From Devosia naphthalenivorans (GTDB lineage Bacteria; Pseudomonadota; Alphaproteobacteria; Rhizobiales; Devosiaceae): a stretch of 64,000 nt of DNA. Positions 39,165-46,812 of the stretch are shown here, piece by piece; position 1 is the first letter of the stretch, and every line of letters starts with the position of its first letter. The stretch is from NCBI RefSeq assembly GCF_003056355.1, contig NZ_PYVW01000008.1, positions 103,589-167,588 on the forward strand, written 5' to 3'. The translations under genes and the position numbers were made by a program. Below the pieces are notes generated by a model. That model was not told where the DNA came from, did not search any database, and saw only the letters and a program-made list of their open reading frames with translations.

Positions 39165-39257
39165 AGACCTCATGGTGAGCCTGTCGAACCACGAGGTCGA
39201 GCGAGTGGAGGCTGGGGTGCCACGACCTCGTCCTTCGACAGGCTCAGGATGAGGTCT
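39165..39257. repeat. 93-bp intergenic palindromic repeat, copy 2 (inverted relative to copy 1)
   Basis: It reads AGACCTCATGGTGAGCCTGT at the left and ...CAGGATGAGGTCT at the right, matching the reverse complement of 37642-37734 with a few differences. It lies between the diguanylate cyclase gene and rlpA. Confidence 0.85.
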
Positions 39258-39275
39258 GCTGAGAAATCCTACGCG

Positions 39276-39656
39276 CTATGCCAGGACTTCAACGGTCACG
39301 GCTGCGGTGCCGGGGCCGATCATGTCGATGGCCTGGGCGGCACTTTTGGACAGATCGATAATGCGGCTGCCCACATATGGACCGCGATCGTTGATGCGGA
39401 CCACGACGGACTTGCCGTTGTTTTCGTTGGTGACCCGGACCTTGGTTCCGAACTTCAAGGACTTATGAGCCGCAGTCATTCCGTTCATGTTGTATTTTTC
39501 GCCATTGGCGGTCGTGCGGCCATGAAAGCCGGGTCCGTACCATGAAGCCACACCTGAAAGAACAGTAGTGTGTGCGTAGGCCATTGGCACAATTGCTGTG
39601 ACGCCGAGCGCCAAGGACAGCGCTACGCTGCAGGTGAGCCTGGAAATTCTATTCAT
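39276..39656 (-). CDS. RlpA-like septal ring lytic transglycosylase, short form
   Basis: A 126-residue secreted double-psi beta-barrel protein. After the signal peptide ([20 protein letters not shown]) comes [22 protein letters not shown], then [17 protein letters not shown] and [20 protein letters not shown], the full RlpA signature with the catalytic Asp in NDRGP. It lacks the SPOR domain of E. coli RlpA, so denuded-glycan targeting by SPOR is absent. The start at 39656 begins the signal peptide; a longer upstream frame is less likely. Confidence 0.88.
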   Translation of the reverse strand: MNRISRLTCSVALSLALGVTAIVPMAYAHTTVLSGVASWYGPGFHGRTTANGEKYNMNGMTAAHKSLKFGTKVRVTNENNGKSVVVRINDRGPYVGSRIIDLSKSAAQAIDMIGPGTAAVTVEVLA

Positions 39657-39704
39657 ATATTGGAACCATATCTCGTGAGTGGCGTTGGTAATGCCGCTTT
39701 TCAA

Positions 39705-39970
39705 CCGAGAGATGTGGCCAGAAAGAGCACAACAGCAGGCAGGAGCGAGGTCATTTCAAGACCATGCCCAGTTGTGTTCTCATTTACCTATGGATATGCC
39801 CAACATATGTTCCAACCGGGATAGTCAACCCCAGTATCCGCGGGCAAGTTGACGCGGTCGATGCTACGCCTGACGTGAACTACATGTTGGGGTGGAACAA
39901 GATAATTACAGCGTGCTGAGAATATCAGATTCTTTGCTGATCCCTGTCCCACGAAAGAATTGAGTTGAGT
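39705..39970 (+). other. Gene-free stretch ending in a strong plus-strand terminator; possible small RNA
   Basis: No protein gene is seen here, but a strong terminator for rightward transcripts follows at 39971. The upstream neighbour rlpA runs leftward, so no known plus-strand transcript enters. A plus-strand small RNA is one explanation. I could not identify a convincing promoter by eye. Confidence 0.3.
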
Positions 39971-40002
39971 GGGCCCCTGCAACAATACAGGGGCCCGTTT
40001 TT
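39971..40002 (+). terminator. Rho-independent terminator facing right
   Basis: The 9-bp stem GGGCCCCTG / CAGGGGCCC has an 8-base loop and is followed by GTTTTT. It abuts the 3' end of the minus-strand tRNA gene, so it may also end the tRNA transcript, though without a U run in that direction. Confidence 0.75.
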
Positions 40003-40078
40003 GGTAGGCGTGACCGGACTTGAACCGATAACCAATCCGTTATGAGCGGATGGCTCTAACCAATTGAGCTACACGCCC
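40002..40078 (-). tRNA. tRNA with CAU anticodon (Met or Ile2)
   Basis: It is a 77-nt cloverleaf on the minus strand. The acceptor is GGGCGTG / CACGCCT with G1-U72 as the only non-Watson-Crick pair. The D arm is GCTC..GAGC, the anticodon stem ATCCG / CGGAT is perfect with loop CTCATAA, the T arm is ATCGG-TTCAAGT-CCGGT, and the 3' end encodes CCA. The CAU anticodon fits elongator Met or lysidine-modified Ile2; sequence alone does not decide. Confidence 0.9.
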
Positions 40079-40273
40079 TCACTCGTCTCCGGGCATTGAT
40101 CGGCTCATTCAATGAGCTATGGGCCCGTCGCGTTCGAAACGCCTGGTTTCCTAGTGTCGGTAAGGATGCCGGGTCAAGGGCGTTTCTTGCGCAATCTCCA
40201 TTTCGCGGTCTTCTGGATCGAACTGTCCTGCCGGGCGTTCTGCTCAATTCATATCCGCTTCGGGAGTTACCCC

Positions 40274-40849
40274 ATGACCACCATGTTCAAGGTCGGCTAC
40301 CTCGTCGGCAGCCTCTCCAGCACCTCCATAAACCGGAAGCTCTCCAAAGCCCTTGTGCGATTGGCTCATCGCGGCTTTGAAATGAGCGAGATTTCGTTTC
40401 GCGAACTCCCGATCTATAGCCCCGACTATGACGCGGATTATCCGCCTGCGGCCCGAGCCTTCAAGCAGGCAATCGCGGACGCCGATGCGATCCTGTTCGT
40501 CACTCCAGAATATAATCGCGCCATCCCAGGTGGGCTCAAGAATGCCATCGACTGGGCCAGCCGTCCCTGGGGTGAGAATTCCTTCACCAGGAAGCCCTCA
40601 GCGGTGATCGGCGCATCCATCGGTGCTATTGGAACCGCGGTCGCCCAGCAAAACCTCCGCAGCGTATTGAGCTTCTGCAACTCACCGCAAATGAACGCTC
40701 CGGAAGCCTATATCCACTTCACGCCGGACTTGATTAGTGACGATGGCGAGGTCACCAACGCGAGCACGCGCGACTTCCTGAGCAACTACATGGCCGAATT
40801 TCATCAGTTCGTCGCCCGGGTTTACACCGCCCTGCCGCGCGGGGAGTGA
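40274..40849 (+). CDS. NADPH-dependent FMN reductase family protein
   Basis: A 191-residue flavodoxin-fold protein. It has the FMN phosphate loop GSLSSTSINRKLSKAL near the N-terminus and TPEYNRAIPGGLKNAIDWAS, the family signature (PEYN...G.LKNAIDW). Members reduce FMN, quinones or chromate with NADPH. The start at 40274 begins directly before the first beta strand and follows GGGAG; the open frame extends 54 codons upstream over non-conserved sequence. Confidence 0.9.
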   Translation: MTTMFKVGYLVGSLSSTSINRKLSKALVRLAHRGFEMSEISFRELPIYSPDYDADYPPAARAFKQAIADADAILFVTPEYNRAIPGGLKNAIDWASRPWGENSFTRKPSAVIGASIGAIGTAVAQQNLRSVLSFCNSPQMNAPEAYIHFTPDLISDDGEVTNASTRDFLSNYMAEFHQFVARVYTALPRGE

Positions 40850-40952
40850 GGTCAAAGGGGGAAGGGTGATCGCGGGTCATGTCTTGGCCCCGCCATGAAG
40901 GCCGGCTCGAGACAGCATAGCCGCGGAACAGAGCATTCGCCGCCTGCGGTAG

Positions 40953-41028
40953 TGGTGGGCGCGTCCGGACTTGAACCGGAAACCAGTCCGTTATGAGCGG
41001 TCGGCTCTAACCATTGAGCTATGGGCCC
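40953..41028 (-). tRNA. tRNA with CAU anticodon, mismatched stems (possible Ile2, perhaps decaying)
   Basis: It is a 76-nt tRNA-like sequence on the minus strand with encoded CCA, a D arm, a perfect T arm TCCGG / CCGGA and anticodon loop CTCATAA. The acceptor GGGCCCA / CGCGCCC has mismatches at 5-68 (C-C) and 7-66 (A-C), and the anticodon stem GACCG / CGGAC has an A-A mismatch at 28-42. The 5' half looks like a normal Rhizobiales tRNA. Either it is a divergent functional tRNA or its 3' half is degrading. Confidence 0.7.
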
Positions 41029-41137
41029 CTCCTGCCCTATTAGCAGGGTGAGAAATGCTGGCAAGGGGCTTATCGGCCGGACATTGCTCAACAGCGCCTT
41101 GCACTGGCGCCAGCAAGCGGCGAACGGGACGGAAATC

Positions 41138-41893
41138 ATGCGCGAAGGCGATATCATCAATGGGCTCGTCAAAGGCCTTGCTGTGATTGCCTGCTTCGAT
41201 GAGGAGCACGCCAGCCAGTCCATCACGGACGTGGCGAGCCGGACTGGACTGGAGCGCGCCACGGCACGGCGGTGCCTTTTGACCCTTACCCATCTCGGTT
41301 ACGCGACCTATGACGGAAAGTTCTTCCGCCTTACGCCGCGAGTGCTCAACCTCGGGCATTCCTATCTTGCGGCGACGCCCCTGCCCCGCCTGATCCAGCC
41401 ATTCCTCGAAGAGCTCTCCGGCAAGATCAACGAAAGCTCGTCCGCCGCCATTCTGGACCAGTCCGAGATCCTCTACATCGCACGCGCCTCTTATCGTCGC
41501 GTGATGTCGATCAATCTTGGCGCGGGCGCGCGGCTGCCGGCCTATTGCACGTCGATGGGTCGCATCCTGCTGGCCGCCCTGCCGCCGGCCAAGGCGCGCG
41601 CCATTCTCGATCAATCGGAGCTGGTGTCCTACACCGCCAAGACCAAATCCGATCTCGCCTCGATCACCACGGAACTTGCCGTCGTGGCGGCCCAGGGGTT
41701 TGCCGTGATCGATGAAGAGCTCGAGCTCGGTCTCTGCTCGATCGCCATCCCGCTCTATAATGCACAAGGCGAAATCATTGCCGCGCTCAACGTGGGCGCC
41801 CAATCTGCGCGCGCCTCCACCTCGCACATGATCGCCAATTTCCTGCCCCTGATGCGCAAGATCCAGGCCGAAGTCCGGCCGCTATTAAGGTAG
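41138..41893 (+). CDS. IclR family regulator, PcaR/PobR-like
   Basis: A 251-residue regulator. The N-terminal HTH (FDEEHASQSITDVASRTGLE, RATARRCLLTLTHLGYA) is followed by the IclR effector domain with SMGRILLAALPP and the closing VGAQSARAST. These are hallmarks of the PcaR/PcaU/PobR branch, which controls protocatechuate and other aromatic acid catabolism. No such catabolic genes are in the window. The start at 41138 follows GGACGGAA; the frame is open upstream through the tRNA gene, which argues against the longer form. Confidence 0.88.
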   Translation: MREGDIINGLVKGLAVIACFDEEHASQSITDVASRTGLERATARRCLLTLTHLGYATYDGKFFRLTPRVLNLGHSYLAATPLPRLIQPFLEELSGKINESSSAAILDQSEILYIARASYRRVMSINLGAGARLPAYCTSMGRILLAALPPAKARAILDQSELVSYTAKTKSDLASITTELAVVAAQGFAVIDEELELGLCSIAIPLYNAQGEIIAALNVGAQSARASTSHMIANFLPLMRKIQAEVRPLLR

Positions 41894-41975
41894 CGATGGT
41901 GTCCCTGCTGCCGTCATAGAGGCGGGAGCCTGTTGCGTTCTTGTCGAGAACTCATCGACATAACAATGACTTAGC

Positions 41976-42015
41976 CCGTCATAAACGCGTCATTGAACTG
42001 CAATAAAACTGTCGC
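41976..42015 (+). promoter_or_regulatory. Pho box upstream of pstS1
   Basis: Four CTGTCAT-like 7-mers lie exactly 11 bp apart: CCGTCAT (41976), GCGTCAT (41987), CTGCAAT (41998) and CTGTCGC (42009). The 11-bp register is the PhoB binding pattern. They lie about 100-140 bp before the pstS1 start. Confidence 0.75.
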
Positions 42016-42113
42016 CCATGGTCCATATGGTCGGCCACGTCAAAGGCGGCGCCGGGAATGAATTGCCGGATCGACCAGCCAGGTTTGAACTGAATTCCGG
42101 AAGGGAAATCCCT

Positions 42114-43136
42114 ATGAAGACCGCACTATTCGCCAGTGCCGCCGTGATCGCGCTCGCCGCATTCGGCACCACTGCCAGCTTCGCCCAGTCGCGCGATACC
42201 ATCCAGATTGCCGGTTCCTCGACCGTCCTGCCATTTTCGTCGATCGTAGCCGAAGAGTTCGGCGCTGCATTCCCCGAATTCAGCACGCCAGTGGTTGGCT
42301 CGGGCGGCACCGGCGGCGGCTTCAGCCAGTTCTGCGAAGGCATTGGCGAAAACACGATCGACATTGCCAATGCATCGCGTGCGATGCGCGACGGCGAGCG
42401 TGAAGCATGCACCGCAGCTGGCGTGACCGACATCCGCGAAATCCAGTTCGGCTTTGACGGCATCGTCTTCGCTTCGGCGGCTTCAGGCCCCGACTTCGCC
42501 CTGACCCCAGTACATGTCTACAAGGCGATCGCCGCCCAGGTCATGGTCGACGGCGCTCTCGTCGACAATCCCTACACGACCTGGTCCGAAGTGGACGCTT
42601 CGCTGCCAGACCAGCCGATCGTTCTGGCCATTCCCGCGTCCAACCACGGCACCCGCGAAGTCTTCCAGGAACGCGTCGTCGGCGCTGGCTGCGAAGAAGC
42701 AGGTCTGCCCGAAGGTATCAGCGAAGAAGACGCTGAAGCCGCTTGCACCACCCTGCGCCAGGACGTCGTCACCGAAATCTCCGGCGACTACACCGAAACC
42801 CTGGCTCGTCTGAGCTCCGACACCAACACCGTCGGCGTCTTTGGCCTCTCCTTCTACGAGCAGAACACCGATACCCTCAAAGTTGCCACCGTCGATGGCG
42901 TCGTGCCATCCAAGGAAGCCGTTGCTGCCGGCGAATATCCAGTTTCCCGCCCACTGTTCTTCTACGTGAAGGGCCAGCACATCGGCGTCATCCCCGGCCT
43001 TGAAGAATTCGTTCAGTTCTTCCTGTCCGAGCAGATGTCCGGCGAAGGTGGCACGCTTGAAGCCGCCGGCCTGATCCCGCAGCCGGCCGAAAAGACCGCC
43101 GAAGTGGTCGCCGCTTTCGAAGCAGGCGCTCAGTAA
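42114..43136 (+). CDS. pstS: Phosphate ABC transporter substrate-binding protein, copy 1
   Basis: A 340-residue periplasmic phosphate receptor. The signal peptide (MKTALFASAAVIALAAFGTT ... FAQS) is followed by the phosphate loop IAGSSTVLPF, VGSGGTGGGFSQFC, IDIANASRAM and the C-terminal SRPLFFYVKGQH. The 5' leader shares the 20-mer GAATTCCGGAAGGGAAATCC with pstS2, and the first ~25 residues are nearly the same, but the mature proteins differ widely, so these are old paralogues. A hairpin follows, then a truncated pstC. Confidence 0.95.
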   Translation: MKTALFASAAVIALAAFGTTASFAQSRDTIQIAGSSTVLPFSSIVAEEFGAAFPEFSTPVVGSGGTGGGFSQFCEGIGENTIDIANASRAMRDGEREACTAAGVTDIREIQFGFDGIVFASAASGPDFALTPVHVYKAIAAQVMVDGALVDNPYTTWSEVDASLPDQPIVLAIPASNHGTREVFQERVVGAGCEEAGLPEGISEEDAEAACTTLRQDVVTEISGDYTETLARLSSDTNTVGVFGLSFYEQNTDTLKVATVDGVVPSKEAVAAGEYPVSRPLFFYVKGQHIGVIPGLEEFVQFFLSEQMSGEGGTLEAAGLIPQPAEKTAEVVAAFEAGAQ

Positions 43137-43145
43137 AGATCCTTC

Positions 43146-43179
43146 GGGCCGCGCCAACAGGCGCGGCCCACTCTTTTTT
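43146..43179 (+). terminator. Hairpin between pstS1 and truncated pstC1
   Basis: A perfect 10-bp stem GGGCCGCGCC / GGCGCGGCCC has a 4-base loop and ACTCTTTTTT after it. In pst operons such a site usually lets most transcripts stop after pstS. Confidence 0.85.
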
Positions 43180-43196
43180 CCTCGGGGCGCGATACC

Positions 43197-43715
43197 ATGA
43201 ATTCCCTGATCATTGCTGGCCTGCTGCTTGTCCTGCTTGGTCTGGCCTATCAGACGGGCTGGTCGACCAGCCGTCGCCTGGTAACCCCGACCGGCCCGAA
43301 AGTTCACTCCCGCCCGCAATATCACGCTGCGCGGGTGGCCCTCTGGACCTTGGTGCCTGCCCTGGTAATCCTGGCAATCTGGGCCTGGTTCGGTGCCGAG
43401 ATCACCCGCAGCTACACTGTCGCGCAGATCCCCACCGACACTCTTGTGGCGCTCGATCAAGCCGGGCTCAACGCCACCCTGCAGCGCATTGGCGCCCTGG
43501 CCTCGGGTTATGGTGTCGCCGGCGAAATTCAGCCGTTCGAGCAGTCCGCTGCCTACGCGTTGCGCAGTTTCCAGTTCATCACTTTCCTGGCCGTTGTCGC
43601 TGCCTCCGCAGGCTTGGCTGTGCTGGGGCTGCTCTATGCGCGCTCGCGCATCAATGCCCGCCTTCGTGCCTGTGGAAGCGGCGATAGTTTTGTCCAGCAT
43701 CATTGTATTTATTGA
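43197..43715 (+). pseudogene. pstC: Truncated phosphate permease pstC1, interrupted by the Tn7-like island
   Basis: The first 158 codons (to about 43670) match the N-terminal part of the intact PstC2: one N-terminal helix, the VHS.P.YH segment, a periplasmic stretch and a helix ending in YARSRINARLRA. The last 14 codons before the stop (CGSGDSFVQHHCIY) are unrelated. The conserved permease core and the rest of about 300 residues are missing, and no pstC1 remainder, pstA1 or pstB1 is found on the far side of the island. The product cannot transport phosphate. Confidence 0.88.
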
Positions 43716-43780
43716 GTTTATTCCCACAGGAACGCAATTCGTCCTGTCTATTTGAACCTCTTTCCGCATCTCGAAAGCAC
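43671..43780. mobile_element. Left boundary region of the Tn7-like island
   Basis: PstC homology stops at about 43670, and the next bases are TGTGGAAGCGGCGATAG. TGT is a usual first triplet of Tn7/Tn5053-type ends. I could not find a matching inverted end or a 5-bp duplication (GTGCC would be expected) on the right side, so this boundary is inferred from the break in pstC1 only. Confidence 0.5.
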
Positions 43781-43812
43781 AAAAAAGCAGGCCTCCCAAC
43801 GGGACGGCCTGC
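43781..43812 (-). terminator. Terminator of the tniQ operon
   Basis: The stem GCAGGCC / GGCCTGC has a 12-base loop and an A6 run on its left, which gives a U6 tail on minus-strand RNA. It lies 24 bases past the tniQ stop. Confidence 0.85.
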
Positions 43813-43835
43813 TGAATTGCCTGCTGGTGTGCGGC

Positions 43836-45698
43836 TTAGCTTAGATGTTTGGCGACTTCATCAAGAACGCCACGCCGATAGAAAGTCGCCGTACAATTTG
43901 GGGCAGAACGAGCGCCAAGATCCACGGCCGGCGAGTAGCCGAATTTTGCCAGCTTCACGGCATTGTCGGCGACCGCTCCATAGCGCTTCACGAACTCTCC
44001 CAAGCTTGCAAACCGAGACATGAACTCTTTCACTTCCGCTTGCTCCACGCGAAAGGCAAAACGACAGCCGTTCACCTTCGCCTTGTCATGGAGGTTGGTG
44101 AGGTATCCAGCTTCGATCATCCGGCGCACTGACATCTCGTTGACCAGCATCATCTTGCCGGCCTCTTCCGCCGAGATGGGGTTCGGAGACATATAAAAAA
44201 GACGGTATGCCTCATCGATATCAATGTGGATTGAACCCATGGGTGGTTTGTTCGCAAGGTATTCTACCGATAGCTCACCTCGTGCGATGAACTCGAAGAA
44301 CTTAGGTCTCTGGGAGCGTATCCGATTGACAGCTGTAAACAGCGAGACCCGCCCTGGGCTGGGAGCCTCAACGGCCTTCCACCCGAGGTAAAAGTCGGCA
44401 AGGAATGCTTCCACCCGGGGCAGCGAAAACAAGGTCGTATACTGTTCAAGCTGGGGATCACGCTCGTCCTGAAGCAATCCGCAGTCTAACAGTTCCCGCA
44501 CAGCGTCCCACTTCACTCCGGTCATCACAGCGACTTGGTTCATAGGAATGAGCGGGACGCGATCCTGAAAGAGCTCGTCGGCCATCGTGGCATCGATCAG
44601 AACCTTGCCCTCTTTCAATGACCCGGCGACCACAAGACCAGGAGTGTTTTCCAAGAACAGTTCCATGACCCGCGGCGGCATAGGATATGCCCGGGAGGCG
44701 GTAGGCAGGGTATGCAGGTAACGCTTGTTACATACTACATCCAGAAAGGTGTCTCCCTCCGCGTAAGGGAATACCTTGAAGGCAGCTCCTGCAATTAAGT
44801 CTGCCATGGCCTCGCCTTCTCCAGTGCCAAACATGGACCGCAGGTTCTTGATCAGGTTAGGGATTGCTCGTGCGGCTAGGTCATATTTCGTCCACGTTGC
44901 ACCCCGCAGGTGCTTAAGCACCGGGATCAATGACGCTTCTCCGTTCTTGACCGCATCAAAGCCAGCTTCCATGCACAGGCGATCATCTTCAGCGGCAGCT
45001 TTGTTCTCAGCCTCCGCAGTTAGAATGTCTGCGCCCAGTGCCCGGCAGGCCTTTGCCAGCGTAACCAGTGAAAACGGCGCCAGTGCCGGCGCCCTTGAGG
45101 GACGATCCAGAACGCGGTTCAGACATTCGTCTTCAAAAGCTGTAGGGGAGCGATAAACTAGCGGTTGCTCCTCGATAGCGTCGAGGAGTTGGTTCACCCC
45201 TTTAGCGGGATCCACCCATTCGTCGTGTGTGGTGGGACGCCGCACCTCGACCAGAGCCACATTGTGCTTGTCACATGTCTGAATGTACCCAACAAGATGC
45301 TCGGCCCGCGTGTAAACAGCCACCTCCTGTGGCACACCTTCATCTGCAGCTTCGATGTCTTCAAGCATGCACAAGGGACACCCCCGCAAAACCTTCTTCG
45401 GGGAATGCATGCTGCCGAGCAGTTCGCCGTTGAGGGTAAAGAACCGTTCAGAAACCCGCGTTGGGCTCCAGCGGCGGAGCTCGTTTGCGTCGACATTGCA
45501 TAGAACTGCAAGCTGTGTGATCGCCGCAACTTTGCCTTGGGCAACCTCTGTCACAGAGATTCCATAGTCGAGGCAAAAGTCCCGCGGGTTCGAGCAACCT
45601 TGGTGCACCGCATTGCGGGCCAGGAAAGGCAAAGCGGGTTCACGAGGCTTGTGAGCCAGTGCGTGTTTGAGGGGAACAATTTCAGAGAGGGCGGTCAT
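43836..45698 (-). CDS. tniQ: TniQ/TnsD-like transposition target protein
   Basis: A 620-residue protein. The first ~160 residues follow the TniQ pattern: PALPFLARNAVHQGCSNPRD, then a zinc-finger part with CPLC (RGCPLCMLEDIEAADEGVPQ) and TCDKHNVAL. The remaining ~450 residues contain several helix-turn-helix-like stretches, longer than Tn5053 TniQ (~400) and closer to TnsD, which chooses the target site. The start at 45698 (MTALSEIVPL) lies 43 bp after the TniB-like stop. Insertion into pstC1 may reflect its target choice, but one site cannot show that. Confidence 0.82.
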   Translation of the reverse strand: MTALSEIVPLKHALAHKPREPALPFLARNAVHQGCSNPRDFCLDYGISVTEVAQGKVAAITQLAVLCNVDANELRRWSPTRVSERFFTLNGELLGSMHSPKKVLRGCPLCMLEDIEAADEGVPQEVAVYTRAEHLVGYIQTCDKHNVALVEVRRPTTHDEWVDPAKGVNQLLDAIEEQPLVYRSPTAFEDECLNRVLDRPSRAPALAPFSLVTLAKACRALGADILTAEAENKAAAEDDRLCMEAGFDAVKNGEASLIPVLKHLRGATWTKYDLAARAIPNLIKNLRSMFGTGEGEAMADLIAGAAFKVFPYAEGDTFLDVVCNKRYLHTLPTASRAYPMPPRVMELFLENTPGLVVAGSLKEGKVLIDATMADELFQDRVPLIPMNQVAVMTGVKWDAVRELLDCGLLQDERDPQLEQYTTLFSLPRVEAFLADFYLGWKAVEAPSPGRVSLFTAVNRIRSQRPKFFEFIARGELSVEYLANKPPMGSIHIDIDEAYRLFYMSPNPISAEEAGKMMLVNEMSVRRMIEAGYLTNLHDKAKVNGCRFAFRVEQAEVKEFMSRFASLGEFVKRYGAVADNAVKLAKFGYSPAVDLGARSAPNCTATFYRRGVLDEVAKHLS

Positions 45699-45741
45699 GG
45701 CTGTGATCCTGGTGGCGTGTTGGGATGATGGATTTCGGCAA

Positions 45742-46812
45742 TCAGGCGCTGTCGCGGGGCCGATGTTTGGCTTCCTCAAAGGTGCGAGGAGCGATCCGGG
45801 TCGTGTCGATGTTGGCCCAATGCGGGGAGTTCAAGGGGTTTGCATCGACGCCGCAGCTCGTCCAAGCCGCATAAGTGTTCTCGAAGTCGCTGGCCTTCAG
45901 GCCTTTGGAACTGGGTCGCACGGCGGCGAGTGCGCACGCTTCGCGGGCCAGCACAATAGCGTGTCCGTAGGCGTAGCCCGATGCATGTACGATCCGGCGG
46001 GCCAAGTCGGCAGCGAAGAGATCGTTGACGATGTGAATGCCCAAGGTGATGCAATACTTTTGGACAGTATCAATGATGAAGGTGTCGTCAGACATCGTGA
46101 GATCGGGAAGACGCACACGGCTGAACTTCCCAAATGCCTCCTCACGGACACGGCGCCGCTTGTCGATCGGATCTTCCATGTCCAGGGAAGTCAGCATGAC
46201 TTCCGAGCCTGCCAACGCCAAGGGCGTTGACCAGTCCGGGTTCGACATGATGGCGATCATCTGTTCCCAGAACATGTGGGTTTCTGCGCGATATCCTTTG
46301 ACTGAATGGCGGTCGGGATTGAGCAGCCGGTGCATGCGATCAATGGCGAACACCGTCAGTTGCGCATTCGTCATCTTGGAAAGCACCTTGCGATTGGCTT
46401 CGCGATTGTCCGGTTCCCGAACCATCTTGCCACCACCGACCCAATTGATGATGTCCCGTGACATGGCTGCCGTGGTGCCGTAGTCAGGCGCGTCCATCAT
46501 TGTGGTCTTGGGGTCGATGAAGTGGCCATCGCCGAGGTCCACTGGTTTCAGGGCGCCCAAGGCAGTCTGCAACGAACGGGTGATGGTGGAGCCCGACCGA
46601 CCGAAAATGATCACACCTTTAACCGGAGCTCGGTTGCTGGGAGACCATGGCTGGGTCGAGTCATAACGCGTCCTGATCTGCGTTTGCACACGTTCAAGTT
46701 CCGTTTTGACCAAATCCACGGCCGGAATTTCCAGTTGGATGTCTTCAAGTAGATCGCACTTCGCCCGCCAAGCATTCGTCGCCCGCAGCGCCCGGAAATC
46801 GACTTCACTCAT
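45742..46812 (-). CDS. TniB/TnsC-like AAA protein with degenerate Walker motifs
   Basis: A 356-residue protein placed where TniB/TnsC, the ATP-dependent transposition regulator, should be. The fold signs are there: a Walker A position FGRSGSTITR (about 70-79), strand TVFAIDRMHRL (153-163), and LALAGSEVML as sensor region. But Walker A lacks the Gly-Lys pair (T-I instead of G-K) and the Walker B catalytic Glu is Arg160. It should not hydrolyse ATP. The frame is intact, with AGGAGG before the start and overlap with the transposase gene, so it is not an obvious pseudogene. Confidence 0.78.
   Translation of the reverse strand: MSEVDFRALRATNAWRAKCDLLEDIQLEIPAVDLVKTELERVQTQIRTRYDSTQPWSPSNRAPVKGVIIFGRSGSTITRSLQTALGALKPVDLGDGHFIDPKTTMMDAPDYGTTAAMSRDIINWVGGGKMVREPDNREANRKVLSKMTNAQLTVFAIDRMHRLLNPDRHSVKGYRAETHMFWEQMIAIMSNPDWSTPLALAGSEVMLTSLDMEDPIDKRRRVREEAFGKFSRVRLPDLTMSDDTFIIDTVQKYCITLGIHIVNDLFAADLARRIVHASGYAYGHAIVLAREACALAAVRPSSKGLKASDFENTYAAWTSCGVDANPLNSPHWANIDTTRIAPRTFEEAKHRPRDSA

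Noticed and set aside
43671..43680. TGTGGAAGCG as a proven transposon end with GTGCC duplication
   Set aside because: No ACA-GTGCC partner or inverted copy was found between 50 and 53.6 kb. Kept only as an inferred boundary.
43661..43755. Continuation of pstC1 in another frame (VEAAIVLSS)
   Set aside because: VEAAI looks faintly like the PstC continuation, but the next 20 residues do not match the conserved TTxGI/SLxxE region, so a simple frameshift does not restore PstC.
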